Shown piece by piece: positions 45,590-58,199 of a DNA stretch of 64,000 nt. A program made the position numbers and the translations under genes. The DNA is taken from NCBI RefSeq assembly GCF_023898315.1, contig NC_064616.1:710859389-710923388 (forward strand), given 5' to 3'. This DNA comes from Schistocerca nitens (Eukaryota > Arthropoda > Insecta > Orthoptera > Acrididae). The notes under the pieces were generated by a model. That model did not search any database. It worked only from the letters and a program-made list of their open reading frames with translations, and was not told the origin of the DNA. Numbering within the stretch: the first letter of the stretch is position 1; each line of letters begins with the position of its first letter.

Positions 45590-47430
45590 TGATATTGAAG
45601 ACAGTAGCATGACTGCAGCTTTCAGAATATGATATACATATGGCTTATTATTGAGTGCTGTTTGGATGTGTGTGGTTCCAGACAGACTGAAGATTCCACC
45701 TCTTCCTCTCCCATCATCCAGCCATAACTCAAAGGAGATCTCTTCCATGATTTCAGACATCACTTAGCTGTTTTTACTGTGTTCCATGCATCCACTTGAT
45801 ATCATTGAGCCCTCTCCTGGATTCTTCCAGTGCAGCTTTTGTGTTGCCAAGGTCTCCAGTGAACCAAGTTATTCGTCTGTATGTTTGAGTTTTGCCTTGC
45901 CATGTGAGTAGTCTATTTCCATTCTAGCTGGTAACTCTCTCAGAGATATTTTTTATCCAAAGTCTTCTGATGACCTTGTTCATAATCTGGTTCCTGGGGC
46001 AGATGCCCAGTACCTGTCTCTCCATTGACCTTTGCACACACGATACATTTTTAGCACTCCTTTTACAGAGCAGATGTTTCTACATCATAAGTTATTACTG
46101 GTAGGACACAGGTATTCTACACTTTAGTGCTTAGGTTCAGTGGAATGTCCTTTTTGGTCTGGATGGAGTGAAGCTTTGTGAATGTTATTATTTGTGGAAT
46201 TTCTGGATTTTTGTTGATATTCCATAGCTAAAGTTTATGATGAAGGCAGATTTCTTCAGGAAGACTTCAATAGCTTCATGTTCAATTTTAACTGGTTGGA
46301 TTCCCAGATAAGGTTCTTTTGTTGTCCGTATACCCATCTCCAAACCAGCTGCTGCAGAGGCAACTTCCAGTTGTTGAATCACAGTTGTTCATTCTGTTAA
46401 GTCTTCAGTTATGACCATGATGTCAATAGCAAATTAGAAATGATTCAGTGACTGACCATCGATTTTGATCCCTCTACAGGCCCAGTCAAAATTTTTGAAT
46501 ACTTAGATCTTCCTCGGCTAGAGTAAGCAGTTTAGTTGGTATCTTACCCCATAGGCAAACACCTTTAGCTACCGGGATTTTGCCAGTTAAAAAAATCACC
46601 ATCCACTGCTACCATGGACATTGTTTGTTCACAAATATGTTTTAAGAGATACTTAGTAATTTACACTGCCATTTCTAAGGGCTTTCATTACTGCCCACTT
46701 CTCCACTGAATCAAATGCCTTATAATAATAAACTAATGAAAGATATGTGTTGTTGCAGTAGAAATAGAGATCCAGTTGTTGTTCTTATGAGTTGATTGGC
46801 TACAAACTTCATTAGTTGCTTATAAAGATGTGCGAAATGACTCACGGGATGGTAAATCTCAAGATTTTCTCTCTCTCCCTTCTTCAATGGTATTATTACT
46901 TTAATAGCACAATTCCGCATGTTTGATATCTTCCGACAAAGTCAGTACGCTTATTTGTGAATATGTTTACATCTTCTAGCAGATCTTAATCTCCTAGTTT
47001 CAGCATTTCACTTGTTATTTTATCTTCTTCTGGAGCATTCTTGTTTTTAATTTGGTTTTGGGTAACAGATGATATACTTGTACAGATTGGCTACAAACTT
47101 TGTCAGTTGGGTTATAAAGATGTGGGAAGAGACTGACAGGATGGTAAATCTCAAGATTTTCTCTCTCCCCCTTCTTCAACAGTATTGTTACTTTAATAGC
47201 ATTTTGCCACATGAAGATTTTTTTGAAGATCCTGTTTTGTTTTCTTTTTTTATGTACTTCATAATGTTGCTGGCATGAGTAAAAACACTCAAGGATGGAT
47301 TTTATTTGTGTTTTATAGTTATCAGTGATATATGAACAACTACTTCTAATGGAAATGCTGGGACTGATGAAAGTCGCTATTCCACGAGTGTGCATTGACC
47401 TGTTTCCTCATCAAGGTGGTGAACACCTTT
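45590..47430 (-). pseudogene. RTE-type LINE reverse transcriptase relic(s)
   Basis: On the minus strand: KVTILLKKGERENLEIYHPVSLF (47015-47395) and again KVIIPLKKGERENLEIYHPVSHF (46720-46920), both the RT block normally reading NYRPISLL. C-terminal pieces near 46020-45800 read QVLGICPRNQIMNK-VIRRLW and ITWFTGDLGN. The duplication of the same RT block ~300 bp apart implies two copies or a tandem duplication. It is more decayed than the CAA-tailed RTE copies. Confidence 0.65.
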
Positions 47431-47518
47431 ATTTCAAGCATATACAATATGGTGACCATGACACCATTCATTACACTCACAAACAAATGTAAATAACATG
47501 ATGTTGTTGTTGTGGTCT

Positions 47519-48876
47519 TCAGTCCTGAGACTGGTTTGATGCAGCTCTCCATGCTACTCTACCCTGTGCAAGCTTCTTCATCACCCAGTACCTACTGCAG
47601 CCTACATCCTTCTGAATCTGCTTAGTGTGTTCATCTCTTGGTCTCCCTCTATGATTTTTACCCTCCACACTGCCCTCCAGTACTAAATTGGTGATCCCTT
47701 GATGCCTCAGAACATGTCCTACCAATCGATCCCTTCTTCTAGTCAAGTTGTGCCACAAACACCTCTTCTCCCCAATTCTATTCAATACCTCCTCATTAGT
47801 TATGTGATCTACCATCTAATCTTCGGCATTCTTCTGCAGCACCAAATTTCGAAAGCTTCTATTCTCTTCTTGTCTAAACTATTTATTGTCCATGTTTCAC
47901 TTCCATACATGGCTACACTCCATACAAATACTTTCATAAACAACTTCCTGGCACTTAAATCTATACTCAATGTTAACAAATTCCTCTTCTTCAGAAACGC
48001 ATTCCTTGCCATTGCCAGTCTACATTTTATATCCTCTCTACATCGACCATCGTCAGTTATTTTGCTCCCCAAATAGCAAAACTCCCTTACTACTTTAAGT
48101 GTCTCATTTCCTAATCTAATTCCCTCCGCATCACCCGACTTAATTCGACTACATTCCATTATCCTCATTTTGCTTTTGTTGATGATGTTCATCTTATATC
48201 TTCCTTTCAAGACATTGTCCATTCTTTTCAACTGCTCTTCCAAGTCCTTTGCTGTCTCTGACAGAATTACAATGTCATCGGCGAACCCATAAGTTTTTAT
48301 TTCTTCTCCATGGATTTTAATACCTACTCCAAATTTTTCTTTTGTTTCCTTCACTGCTTGCTCAATATACAGATTGAATAACATCGGGGAGAGGCTACAA
48401 CCCTGTCTCACTCCCTTCCCAACCACTGCTTCCCTTTCATGCCCCTCAACTCTTATAACTGCCATCTGGTTTCTGTGCAAATTGTAAATAGACTTTCGCT
48501 CCCTGTATTTTACCCCTGCCACCTTTAGAATTTGAAAGAGAGTATTCCAGTCAACATTGTCAAAAGCTTTCTCTAAGTCTACAAATGATAGAAACGTAGG
48601 TTTGCCTTTTCTTAATCTAGCTTCTAAAATAAGTCGTAGGGTCAATATTGCCTCAAGTGTTCCCATATTTCTACGGAATCCAAACTGCTCTTCCCTGAGG
48701 TCGGCTTCTACCAGTTTTTCCATTTGTCTGTAAAGAATTCTCGTTAGTATTTTGCAGCCGTGACTTATTAAACTGATAGTTCGATAATTTTCACATCTGT
48801 TGATGCCTGCTTTCTTTGGGATTGGATTTATTATATTCTTCTTGAAGTCTGAGGGTATTTCGCCTGTCTCATACAT
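47519..48876 (-). pseudogene. RTE reverse transcriptase, copy 2
   Basis: A 355-codon frame (47809-48876) carries the whole RT core: ENYRTISLISHGCKIL, REEQFGFRRNMGT, SFVDLEKAFDNVDW, GVRQGCSLSPMLFNLY and the catalytic YGFADDIVILSE. A stop at about 47809 separates the C-terminal part (47519-47815: TNEEVLNRIGEKRCLWHN to the NHRGRPRDEHTKQIQKDVG motif). This copy shows what copy 1 lost: the EQFGFRR block and the in-frame FADD box. Confidence 0.88.
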
Positions 48877-49960
48877 GGTAGAGTTTTGTCATGACTGGCT
48901 CTCCCAAGGCTATCAGTAGTTCTAATGGAATGTTGTCTACCCCCGGGCCAGAGGTCTTTCAGTGCTCTGTCGAACTCTTCGCGCATTATCGTATCTCCCA
49001 TTTCATCTTCATCTACATCCTCTTCCATTTCCATAATATTGTCCTCAAGAACATCGCCCCTGTATAGACCCCCTATATACTCCTTCCACCTTTCTGCTTT
49101 CCCAACTTTGCTTAGAACTGGGTTTCCATCTGAGCTCTTGATATTCCTGCAAGTGGTTCTCTTTTCTCCAAAGGTCTCTTCAATTTTCCTGTAGGCAGTA
49201 TCTATCTTACCCCTCGTGACATAAGCCTCTACATCTTTACATTTGTCATCTAGCCATCCCTGCTTAGCCATTTTGCACGTCCTGTCGATCTCATTTTTGA
49301 GACGTTTGTATTCCTTTTTGCCTGCTTCATTTACTGCATTTTTGTATTTTCTCTTTCCATCAATTAAATTCAATATCTCTTCTGTTACCCAAGGATTTCT
49401 ACTAGCCCTTGTCTTTTTACCTACTTGATCGTCTGCTGCCTTCACTACTTCATCCCTCAAAGCTACCCATTCTTCTTCTACTGTATTTCTTTCCCCCATT
49501 CCTGTCAATTGTTCTCTTATGCTCTCCCTGAAACTCTGTACAACCTCTGGTTCCTTCAGTTTATCCAGGTCCCATCTCCTTAAATTCCCACCTTTTTGCA
49601 GTTTCTTCAGTTTTAATCTACAGTTCATAACCAATAGATTGTGGTCAGAGTCCACATCTGCCCCTGGAAATGTCTTACAATTTAAAACCTGGTTCTTGAA
49701 TCTCTGTCTTACCATTATATAATCTATCTGAAACCTTCTAGTATCTCCAGGATTCTTCCATGTATACAACCTTCTTTCATGATTCTTGAACCAAGTGTTA
49801 GTATGATTAAGTTGTGCTCTGTGCAAAATTCTACCAGGCGACTTCCTCTTTCGTTTCTTAGCCCCAATCCATATTCACCTACTACGTTTCCTTCTCTTCC
49901 TTTTCCTACTGTCGCATTCCAGTCACCCATGACTATTAAATTTTCATCTCCCCACACATT
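48831..49960 (-). pseudogene. RTE endonuclease C-terminus and linker, copy 2
   Basis: Reads LIVMGDWNATVGKGREGN (with GDWN), a one-base shift near 49800, then TWFKNHERRLYTWKNPGD, DYIMVRQRF, ADVDSDHNLLV and the linker to DEDEMGDTIMREEFDRALKDL (frame 48831-49826). A second shift near 48945 precedes the RT. The first half of the endonuclease is deleted. Confidence 0.85.
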
Positions 49961-50088
49961 TGTCTGGCCTCTCAACAGATACCCCTCCGTTGTGGTTGCA
50001 CCTACGGTACGGCTATCTGTATCATTGAGGCATGCAAGCCTCCCCACCAACGGCAAGGTCCATGGTTCATGGGGAAGGTAAATAACAT

Positions 50089-51365
50089 ATGAAGTATTTA
50101 ACTCCAGCAATAAAATGAAACCAACAGGACAACCATGGCAAGTGGGGGGTGTAGAGTGGGAACAAACTAAACAAACAACAACAAGAATAATGACGCCTTT
50201 CCAAAACAAATATCATATTAATATTGTCAAATCCATTATCCAAACCTTCACTTATCCTAACAACGTAAAACAAAATACACAGTATAACAAACCAAAACTC
50301 GCTCACATAATTAATGTGAAAAATGTAACATAACCAATGATAATAAACCAATACCCACAATATGTACCAACTACAGTCCAACACAGTTAGCAATCACTTA
50401 CAAGAAAAACCCTGAAATCCATGAAAACTTGGAGTCATTGCTAATTTCAGTATACATAAACAACTATAAACATAAATATACATACCATGCATACTGCTGC
50501 AGCTAAGATGGATTTATAACTGTTAAAACAGAATTGATAATGTTCTTAGTGCAGAATATAGTTAAGGATAAATTACATAAAGCAAAAAGTAATAGCTGAA
50601 AGGACAACAGTGACATGCTGGATGTCAGAATTGAGGATGATATGGTAAAGTAACAGGCAGACTGTACCATGTAGGCAACAAGAGTATATATGACAGTCAA
50701 AGAATTAAAATCTTTAGAAACATATTGCTCAGGATGAAAGAGAAAAAAATGAGTTTTCCAATAATGTAAGCCTTTTTCATTAAACATTGGCATGAAATTG
50801 TGGAAGTAATTTCTGAAGCTGTATATCCTGGACATAATGTTGTTTATAAGTAAGGTATGGACACCAGGAAAACTATGAACATTTGTACTGTTGTGGTCCA
50901 GAAGGATGTAAAAAATTAAGTGGACAAGTATCGTGCAAAATTGTGAGTTGTTAAAAAGAATAGGGGATGAAATAGTCCTGGAATAGTATACCGACATTTG
51001 GTCCAGTATGTATGCAGATATAATAATTTAATAATAACAGGAAAAGGGGGAGAACTGGCATTAAATCAAGTTTGAAGGTAAATTAATATTCAACAAAAGG
51101 GAAAAAGGACAATAAATAGAAAGGAATTCTCCTTGTATTCCATTAGTGAAACTAGAATTAAAATTAACATTATTTCTATGATCAGATGTGGCTAAGTGGG
51201 TGTCAGACTATAAATCCGAAGGTTGGGGTTCTACTTTGTCAGTCAGTGGCTTTTTTCTGTCATTTATCACTTGTTTCAAGTATGGCAATGTTTTCAGTGT
51301 GAAAAATGCTGAATCTTGCTGTGGATCAGAGTCTATATTAGGTTCATTCTCCTGTAATTGGAAGT
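50089..51365. other. Unassigned, with a weak tRNA-like stretch
   Basis: About 1.3 kb of A/T-rich DNA. Near 51186-51245 GTGGCTAAGTGGGTG and GGTTGGGGTTCTAC resemble degraded A and B boxes, possibly an old SINE. Nothing else recognised. Confidence 0.35.
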
Positions 51366-51457
51366 GAGTTATTGCTACTCACTATAAAGATGTCATGTTG
51401 AGTTGCAGACAGGCACAATAAAAGGACTGTTATACACTAAACTTTTGGCGAAAGTCT

Positions 51458-51494
<37 letters not shown>

Positions 51495-51805
51495 AACACA
51501 CACACACACACACACATTCATTCACATTCACACAAGCAGGCACATCTCACACACACATGACCACTACCTACAGCTGCTCAGGCAACACTGCAAGCCTGCA
51601 ACTGTTGTGTTCATTGCACCAGTTGTGGACTAGCAGTTTGGCCAGAGTGGCTGGAGATAGCTGTTATGTGTACTCACTTGCGTGGATGTTGTGTATGTTT
51701 TCCTTTCTTTTCTGAAGAAGGCTTTGGCTCAAAGCTTAGTATGTAACAGTCTTTTCATTGTGCCTGTCTGCAACTGTGTTCCAGTTCCATCTTCATGATG
51801 AGTAA
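51366..51805. mobile_element. MITE-like element with ~85 bp terminal inverted repeats
   Basis: The left end (TTGCAGACAGGCACAAT at about 51403-51419) and the right end (inverse at about 51755-51772) pair over ~85 bp, including AAAAGGACTGTTA and AAAGTCTTCTT blocks. The interior holds 31 A residues (51462-51492) and a CA repeat. A related half-copy lies at 54325-54565. No coding sequence. Confidence 0.7.
51462..51517. repeat. Poly(A) tract followed by CA microsatellite
   Basis: A run of 31 A at 51462-51492 and CA repeats to about 51516. It lies inside the MITE-like element. Confidence 0.9.
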
Positions 51806-51931
51806 CAACCTATTGTTTCCTCCCTCTCCCCCCTTCCCCCCTCTCCCCCACCCCCTGCTTCCCTCTGCCCCCCTCTTTCCATCCCTACCCCCTCCCTACT
51901 GTCCATCTTTGCCCCCATGTAGTAACATTAA

Positions 51932-52198
51932 AAGAATTGGGGAGAAGAGGAGTTTGTGGCACAACTTGACAAGAAGAAGGGACCGGTTGATAGGACATGT
52001 ACTGAGGCATCAAGGGATCACAAATTTAGCATTGGAGTGCAGCGTGGGTGGTAAAAACCGTAGAGGGAGACCAAGAGATGAAGACACTAAGCAGATTCAG
52101 AAGGATGTAGGTTGCAGTAAGAACTGGGAGATGAAGAAGCTTGCACAGGATAGAGTAGCATGGAGAGCTGCATCAAACCAGTCTCAGGACTGAAAACC

Positions 52199-52232
<34 letters not shown>

Positions 52233-52239
52233 ACACAAC
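51932..52239 (+). mobile_element. RTE/BovB-type LINE 3' fragment, copy 3
   Basis: 5'-truncated insertion carrying only the polyprotein C-terminus (RIGEKRSLWHNLTRRRDRL, NRRGRPRDEDTKQIQKDVG, AQDRVAWRAA, stop) and a long CAA tail. It is flanked by AGTAACATTAA at 51921-51931 and 52240-52250. The intact duplication and long tail indicate a young insertion. Confidence 0.93.
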
Positions 52240-52250
52240 AGTAACATTAA

Positions 52251-52789
52251 TATAAAGGAGATGGAAAAGCATCAGAGCTTTGTGAGACTTTAATATGTGA
52301 TTCTCATTTAGAAATTCTGCAGACTAAGAATTTTTACACCATCATATCAATATAAACTACTCAAAATAGGTACCATGTACCTCCACTGTATGCACTGTAG
52401 CAAACTTGGATCCTCCTTGGTTTGCTGTCCACAGTGTGGTTGAGACATTAAAGCCTGTTCCACTGTTGGGCAATGGCTGTCCTGAGCTAAACCATGAGTT
52501 CATGTCAGCAGATACTGCAAGCCATGTGTTCCTTAGAAACTCCTGACTGGTTCCTGATCTGTATGATGGTGTTTTGACTCATACTTCTAATGGGCACTCT
52601 GTCACAGATGTCACAAGCCATGCCCCCTCTGCGGGCCATAACAATGGAGCCGTCCACTTTACGAAACAGCTTCTGCCACTTAACCAAGTACCCAACAACG
52701 AAAAATCACTGTGTATGGCTTAGTGTGAAGAAGAATTGTAAGCTCTGGAATTGTGTGTACTTTCTGTGACACAATAGCAAGGTATTATG
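52251..52789. other. No recognised feature
   Basis: No motif identified. A C-rich low-complexity tract (51815-51910) lies just upstream of the RTE fragment and does not extend here. Confidence 0.4.
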
Positions 52790-53498
52790 CCACACTCAGC
52801 CACACCTAGGTCACTTCCAAGTCCGAAAAGGACATTTTCAGAATGTGCATGCCTATCTCATGGGTCCACTACTTATCTCCAATGGCTATTGGTAGATCCT
52901 GTCAGTGACCAACTGCATCACTTGATGGGTAGAAGCGGTATCGCTTTAGGACATTACAGCAGAATCCACAGACAAAGCATCAGTTACCACATGTATTTAA
53001 CAACCAAACAAGGTTGGCAGTTTAAATTGGGTCTTTTCCCTGAGCTGCGCAACGTGGGTGACACTCATCCATTTCGTACAGAATATCATCCACAGAGCAA
53101 TGGGCTCACTGTGCAGTGGTGTCACACCTTAAAAAGTCTCATGTGCCACAGCGGAAGCTGGACAGAGGCACTGGCATGGCTACTGCTGAGAGTGTATATG
53201 GCCTACAGATGCAATGCTGGGGCATCAGTTGCTGAAATTTTAAATAGCAAAGTACTCTCCCTGCCCACTGACTGTATTCCAAGAATCATCGACTATGCCT
53301 CCTGACTTGCCTGACTTTGTTTTGCGAGTAAACCGCCACATCTCCCACTTTCCTATACCACCTTCCCTTCCCCATTCTGCGCCTAAGGTATTCCACCAGA
53401 AGGCTCTAAAAGACTATGAATTTGTGATGTTACACAATGACACAATCCAACCAGCTTGGCAACCTCCGCAACCTCCATACACAAAAATAAATATGTGA
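52790..53498 (+). pseudogene. Gypsy-type integrase relic
   Basis: Integrase of an LTR retrotransposon, which would join element DNA to the chromosome. Readable blocks: FQNVHAYLMGPLLIS (normally HVDLVGPL), VEAVSL-DIT, TTKQGWQFKLGLFPEL (normally TTDQG or TTDRG), RTEYHPQSNGLTVQWCHTLKSLM (normally NGLVERWHR). All three catalytic acidic residues are replaced (Tyr, Lys, Thr). The C-terminal tail FHQKALKDYEFVMLHNDTIQPAWQPP matches the usual Gypsy end. No LTRs were seen beside it. Confidence 0.82.
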
Positions 53499-54119
53499 GT
53501 TAACTGTTCTCTGTTACTGAAATACATAAAGTACTAACTTGTGAGACAGGAAGGTAAGTCAGATCTAATTGAACCCATAATTCAGCAACCGAACGGAATG
53601 TAAAACCCAGATATGAATTATGAAAAATACTAGTTGTGTACAGACTCCGCAGTAGAAGCTTAGTTTTTATTGGTTCTGTGAAGAGAATGTAGTGAATAAG
53701 AGTATCATTTTGGGTATATGTCACTGGAAGTCTCCTGTATGCTTTTTCTAATATAATCGTAAGGTCTCTAGTTAGTTATTAGTTACATGGATCATTTTGC
53801 ACGATAAATCCTAGTGATGTGTAATGAGTCATTTTACGTTCACAGCACAAATTAATTTGTAAATATGGCTATGTGCTGAACATTTATAAGATTTATTTAT
53901 TTTTACAGATGTTAGTAATTCCTACCCACCACCTCTTACACAATTCAATAATAGAAGTCCTACGGAATAGGAGTTGTCAAGGAGAAACTTCTTCAGTTTT
54001 CAAATTTTACTTTGCTACCTGTCAGACTTTCACGGGGTAAGAGAGCAAAAAATTTAGTTGCAGCGTTGTGCACCCCTTCTTTTTGCTAAAGAGGTCCTTA
54101 AAGTGGAGGAATGAATGTC
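53499..54119. other. No recognised feature
   Basis: A/T-rich DNA after the integrase relic. No LTR could be recognised. Confidence 0.4.
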
Positions 54120-54340
54120 ATTACTTATGTAGATCATTGTTCTTCTTGAACTGCAGAGGATTCTTTACTACAGACTTCATGAAAGAATGAATATATTGTG
54201 AAGCAGTAGTCAGAATACCCACCTCCTTAAACAGATGTCTAGCAGATGAATGTTGATGAGCATCACATATTATTCTTAAAGCATGTTCTTGAGCAGTGAA
54301 GACTCTTTCCGAAAGATTAAACAATGGCAACTCCAGGTTG
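54120..54340 (-). pseudogene. Jockey/CR1-type LINE C-terminal fragment
   Basis: The frame 54121-54330 reads VFTAQEHALRIICDAHQHSSARHLFKEVGILTTASQYI, the C-terminal region of Jockey-related reverse transcriptases (QKRAIRII, then PLFKKLGILTLPSLYI). Only this part is present. Confidence 0.65.
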
Positions 54341-54565
54341 GAATATCAATAATCTCGGAAAAGATAGATTGTTACTTACCGTAAAGATGACACGTTAAGT
54401 TGCAGACAGGTAGAATAAAAAGACACACATAAGCTTTCAGCCAAAACCTTCATCAGGAAAAGGAGAAACACACACCATTCTGTCACACAAGCAAGCACAC
54501 TTCACGCACATATGACCACCAACTCCGGCAGTTTTGGCATTTTGGTCTTTATAGTGAGTTTCTTA
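54325..54565 (+). repeat. MITE-like repeat, half copy
   Basis: Contains ACTCCAGGTTGGAATATC, GTTGCAGACAGGTAGAATA and AAGCTTTCAGCCAAAACC, then ACACACACC and CACACAAGCAAGCAC. It matches the left half of the element at 51366. Confidence 0.6.
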
Positions 54566-55149
54566 AAGATGAGCTACCCCCAGAACATTATTCCATATGA
54601 TATTATTGTATGAATATATGTCAACTTATTGATTTGTGTCTCTCCGAGATTTGCAGTGACTCTTAAGTGCAAATGTGGCTGAACTAAGTTGTTTTGAGTT
54701 CCAAAATATGTTTTTTTCCAGTTTGAATTCTCACTTGCATTTCATTTTGTACCTATGAAAGCACACATTGTACTGTAGACTTCTTAAGATAAGCTGTGTT
54801 TTATTCTTAATATTACTTATACCCAACACCCTTTGTTAATGTATTGAAAGCAATATTTGTGATAGTTATTAATGTAGCATGAAGCAGTGTCTTTTCGTAT
54901 CAGTGTTACTAAATATCATGATATCTAATTCTGCTTTTTTTGTATTTCAAAACTAAGTTTTTAAATATGTTGTTTTAGGTGCATATGAACAGTTCTATAA
55001 CTGATATCAAGTTCAGGGTGAGAAATGCCACGTATAACACAACATATTCCACATTCTCAAGGAAAGAACCAGAGTTTAAGTGTTCTTACAGTATGTACAG
55101 CACATCAAATACAAGGCTAAGTCCATCATTAAATGTAAGTTAAGCAATA

Positions 55150-57990
55150 TTCTTCAAACAGAGTAATCTATCTTTTTTTGCCTTATAATGTAGAAGGCAT
55201 AGGAAATAAAATGGATGCTTTGGAATCATTTATCACAGGAGTGGCTCCACATTTAATAGTTGTTACAGAACACCAGAAATCAATAGATAAATTTTGTACT
55301 TTGAAATTAGAATTCTATAACCTAGAAACAACTGTAGAGCATATAATAAAAGTGATGGTGTTGCCATTTACTTGAGAAAAAGTAAATTCAGAAAACTGAA
55401 TTTGTCCTTTTGGAGATCTAAGCATCAAAACTTTCTTTGACTGTCAGGAAAGCAAATGTTTTACAGATTGTTTCCTACCTTATGGGGCTAAAGATCTACT
55501 AGACTAATATCCACTAGAATAGTTAACACACATAATAGTTCAGTAGATCATGTTATAACAAATTATGACCACATCACCTCAGAAGACATAATAAATAATC
55601 ACTTCTCAGGCCAGTAGTTCAGACACTGGTGCTCAAATGCAATACTATAGTCAAAAGAAGAGAAATGTGAGAGCACAAGAGAATACTATCTGTGCAAACA
55701 ACATGGCTGTGCTAAGATATTGTTTACATCAGGAATCTTATGAATCAGTAATTACTTCCCTTGGGGTAACAATTAATGGAACGTGTTTTTAGAAGTTCTG
55801 ACTGTGCACATTAAAAACAAGTGAGTATTCATGAAAATCTAAAATTTAAACTTGTGTGGTTAGATGTTAAAACAAAAGATCTGAAAGAAAAAATCAAAAA
55901 CATGTATAGCTTGCACAGACTGTCTGACTCTTTGTTAGATAAAGAATTCTACAAGCAGTGCAAATATCAGTTGTGTAAGGAAGGCAGGAGGTTAAAAGCA
56001 GAAGTATGAGCCAACAGATCTGAAGCTCAAATAATGTTTCAAAGTCTTGCTGTTCAGCTATAAATGAAATCGGAAACACTGCAACAGAAACCAGAATTAA
56101 TAGTGTAGAATTAACCATGAATAATGACTTTTCTAATCTCCTAGTTGGTAATATTTTTAGTAATTACTTTATAGAGTTTACTTTAAAGAGACTGTCAAAA
56201 ATGATGTCTGCATGAACCTGGATGCACAGCTTGCATTTTATTCCACTAACAAACATAAATGGTGTACAGTGCTTATGGTATACATTGATGACATTCTGCA
56301 GCTTATTGATAGCCTCTTAAATGACAATTCAATAAGATTAGGCAAAAATTTCTTTGCTACTCTTAAAGAAATGTAAACATAAGAAAGTGAAACCATTAGT
56401 TCATCTATTAAACTGTATTCTCTGACAAGGTGAAACTGACTGTAGTCAAACCATTACACAAAAGAGGAAATAAAGTATGCTAATAAATACAGACCTATTG
56501 CCCTAATCTCAGCATTCAACAAAAAGAAAATAATGTTAAAAGGAATCTTGGAACATTACAACAATGCTGACATATTAGCAGATTTACAGCATTTTAGTGC
56601 TGTATCAGCAGCAGTACAATTTGTACTTCAAAAAATAAATGAAAAGTCCCAAACAGCAGGGGAATTCCTGTGCCTCTTAAAAGCTTTTGATGAAAAAAAA
56701 ATTGTGCTGGATCGAGACTCGAACCTGGATTTCGCACTTTACGTGTGCAGTCGCCTTAACCACTTCAGCTAGTTGAGGATGCTTTCCATCCAACCCAAGT
56801 TCCCAACTTGTCCCACACTACTTATCACCCAATTGCAGTTGATGTCAGAAATTTTTTCATTTCATCTTGTATATGTATGGCTGCGGAATCAAGAATGGTG
56901 TCTGTCTTTTTTTTTTCTTTTTCTTTTCCAGATATGCTCGAAAGAACAGACATGTCCAAAGAAAGGACAGACACCACACTTATATAAAGAATACATTTTG
57001 ACACACACTTACCAAAAATGTCGATGAGTGGTGTATGTGTGTAATTTGAAGAGAGTTGGTCAGTAATAAGAAATATACATTGTGGTGATCTTCAGGGCTC
57101 CATTTTAGGTCCATTGCTATTCATATATCCTGCAAATTACTTCTCATGTTCTCTAGATAATAGACATGTGATCACTATACATGCCAATGATACATCTGTT
57201 ATCCGTCGTGCAGAAAGTGAGTCCAGTCTTACTGATGAGATTAAAAATGTTATTGAAAAGGCAGAACCCCACATTGAAAGGAACAATTGAAAAGTTAGCA
57301 TAAAAAAAACATTTGTTATCCACTTCAAACTGCATAGTAAAAACAGATGAGGGATTATGAATGATCAGATTCTGTAAAAGAAAAAAAAAACTGTTTGGAA
57401 TGTAAATTCTTGGGTTTTTATATAGATGACAGACTCTTATGAAAGGCGTAAGTTGACCATGTTTGCAAAAAATAATGTCCAGTCTGTGTATGAGGAGATA
57501 ATCACCACACCTTAAACCCTAAGGACTGTATATTTTGGATTAGTATATTTTTCCTTGTCTTGTTGCATAGTACTGTGGGGGCAGTATCTACCATAGTAAT
57601 GTGAAAAGGGCTTTCATACTGCAGAAGAGAGCCTTGAGGATCATAACAAGAGTGAACCAAGGAACATCTTGTAAATGCCTCGTTACCAGTTCCAGTACTG
57701 TCACCGATTATGCAGTGTATATGCTAGAAACCTTTATGCAAGTGAGAGAAGACACAAACGTCAAAACCAGGAATAATGAAGTTACTAATAAAGTTCACAA
57801 CCCTGACATAAGGCATTCATATGGTTAATCGGAACATTAACTTCAACAGCAAAAAGCTCATTTATCAAAGGAGCTGTTGTTCATAATTGGCTACCAAATG
57901 ATCTTAAGAGGTTGACAAGAAATAATTTTCAAAAGTGACTTATGTAGTGGATTATCCATAAATGCCTGTATAATGTGAATTTAAAGTGAA
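55150..57990 (+). pseudogene. Jockey/CR1-type LINE relic, plus strand
   Basis: Old copy with endonuclease and reverse transcriptase fragments in order. Endonuclease start: YNVEGIGNKMDALESF and HLIVVTEHQ (55178-55375). RT: KYRPIALISAFNKKK, VLQKINEKSQ, FLCLLKAFD (56480-56700), then GDLQGSILGPLLF near 57090 and ANDTSVIRR (normally ADDTSV) near 57185. C-terminus: FILQKRALRIITRVNQGTSCKCL (57601-57828). A tRNA-like repeat is inserted after KAFD at about 56690. Confidence 0.75.
56690..56985 (-). repeat. tRNA-like repeat with internal hairpin
   Basis: The minus strand has an A-box-like AGTGGTTAAGGCGACTG and a B box GGTTCGAGTCTC (near 56715), as at 2200-2320. Downstream GGTGTCTGTC (56900-56909) and GACAGACACC (56967-56976) form an inverted pair. 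It interrupts the LINE relic just after its LKAFD motif. Confidence 0.6.
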
Positions 57991-58199
57991 TTATAAGTAG
58001 GCAACACTCCTGTTCCGGAAATAAGCATAGTACTAAATTCCATATTAAACCAACTCTGCACTACAGAATTAATTATTGCCCTACTGCTGCTGGTAAACCT
58101 TTCAGTGACAAGGTTGTGATCCACAAAACTCTTCTGTCCCTAATGTTTTGTTCAGAACTCCACTGGACATCTTCAGAGGTGTTGCTCCTTCACTGAGTC

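Larger units (their letters stand above)
47500..50077 (-). mobile_element. RTE/BovB-type LINE, copy 2, with internal 5' deletion
   Basis: Minus-strand copy with a TTGTTGTTG (CAA complement) tail at its left edge and the same 5' end as copy 1 at its right. It is flanked by GTAAATAACAT at 47489-47499 and 50078-50088, an 11-bp duplication. About 700 bp corresponding to 34545-35245 of copy 1 are missing; the junction lies near 49952-49960 and falls before the GDWN motif. It entered the genome as a full unit, so the deletion may predate insertion. Confidence 0.92.
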
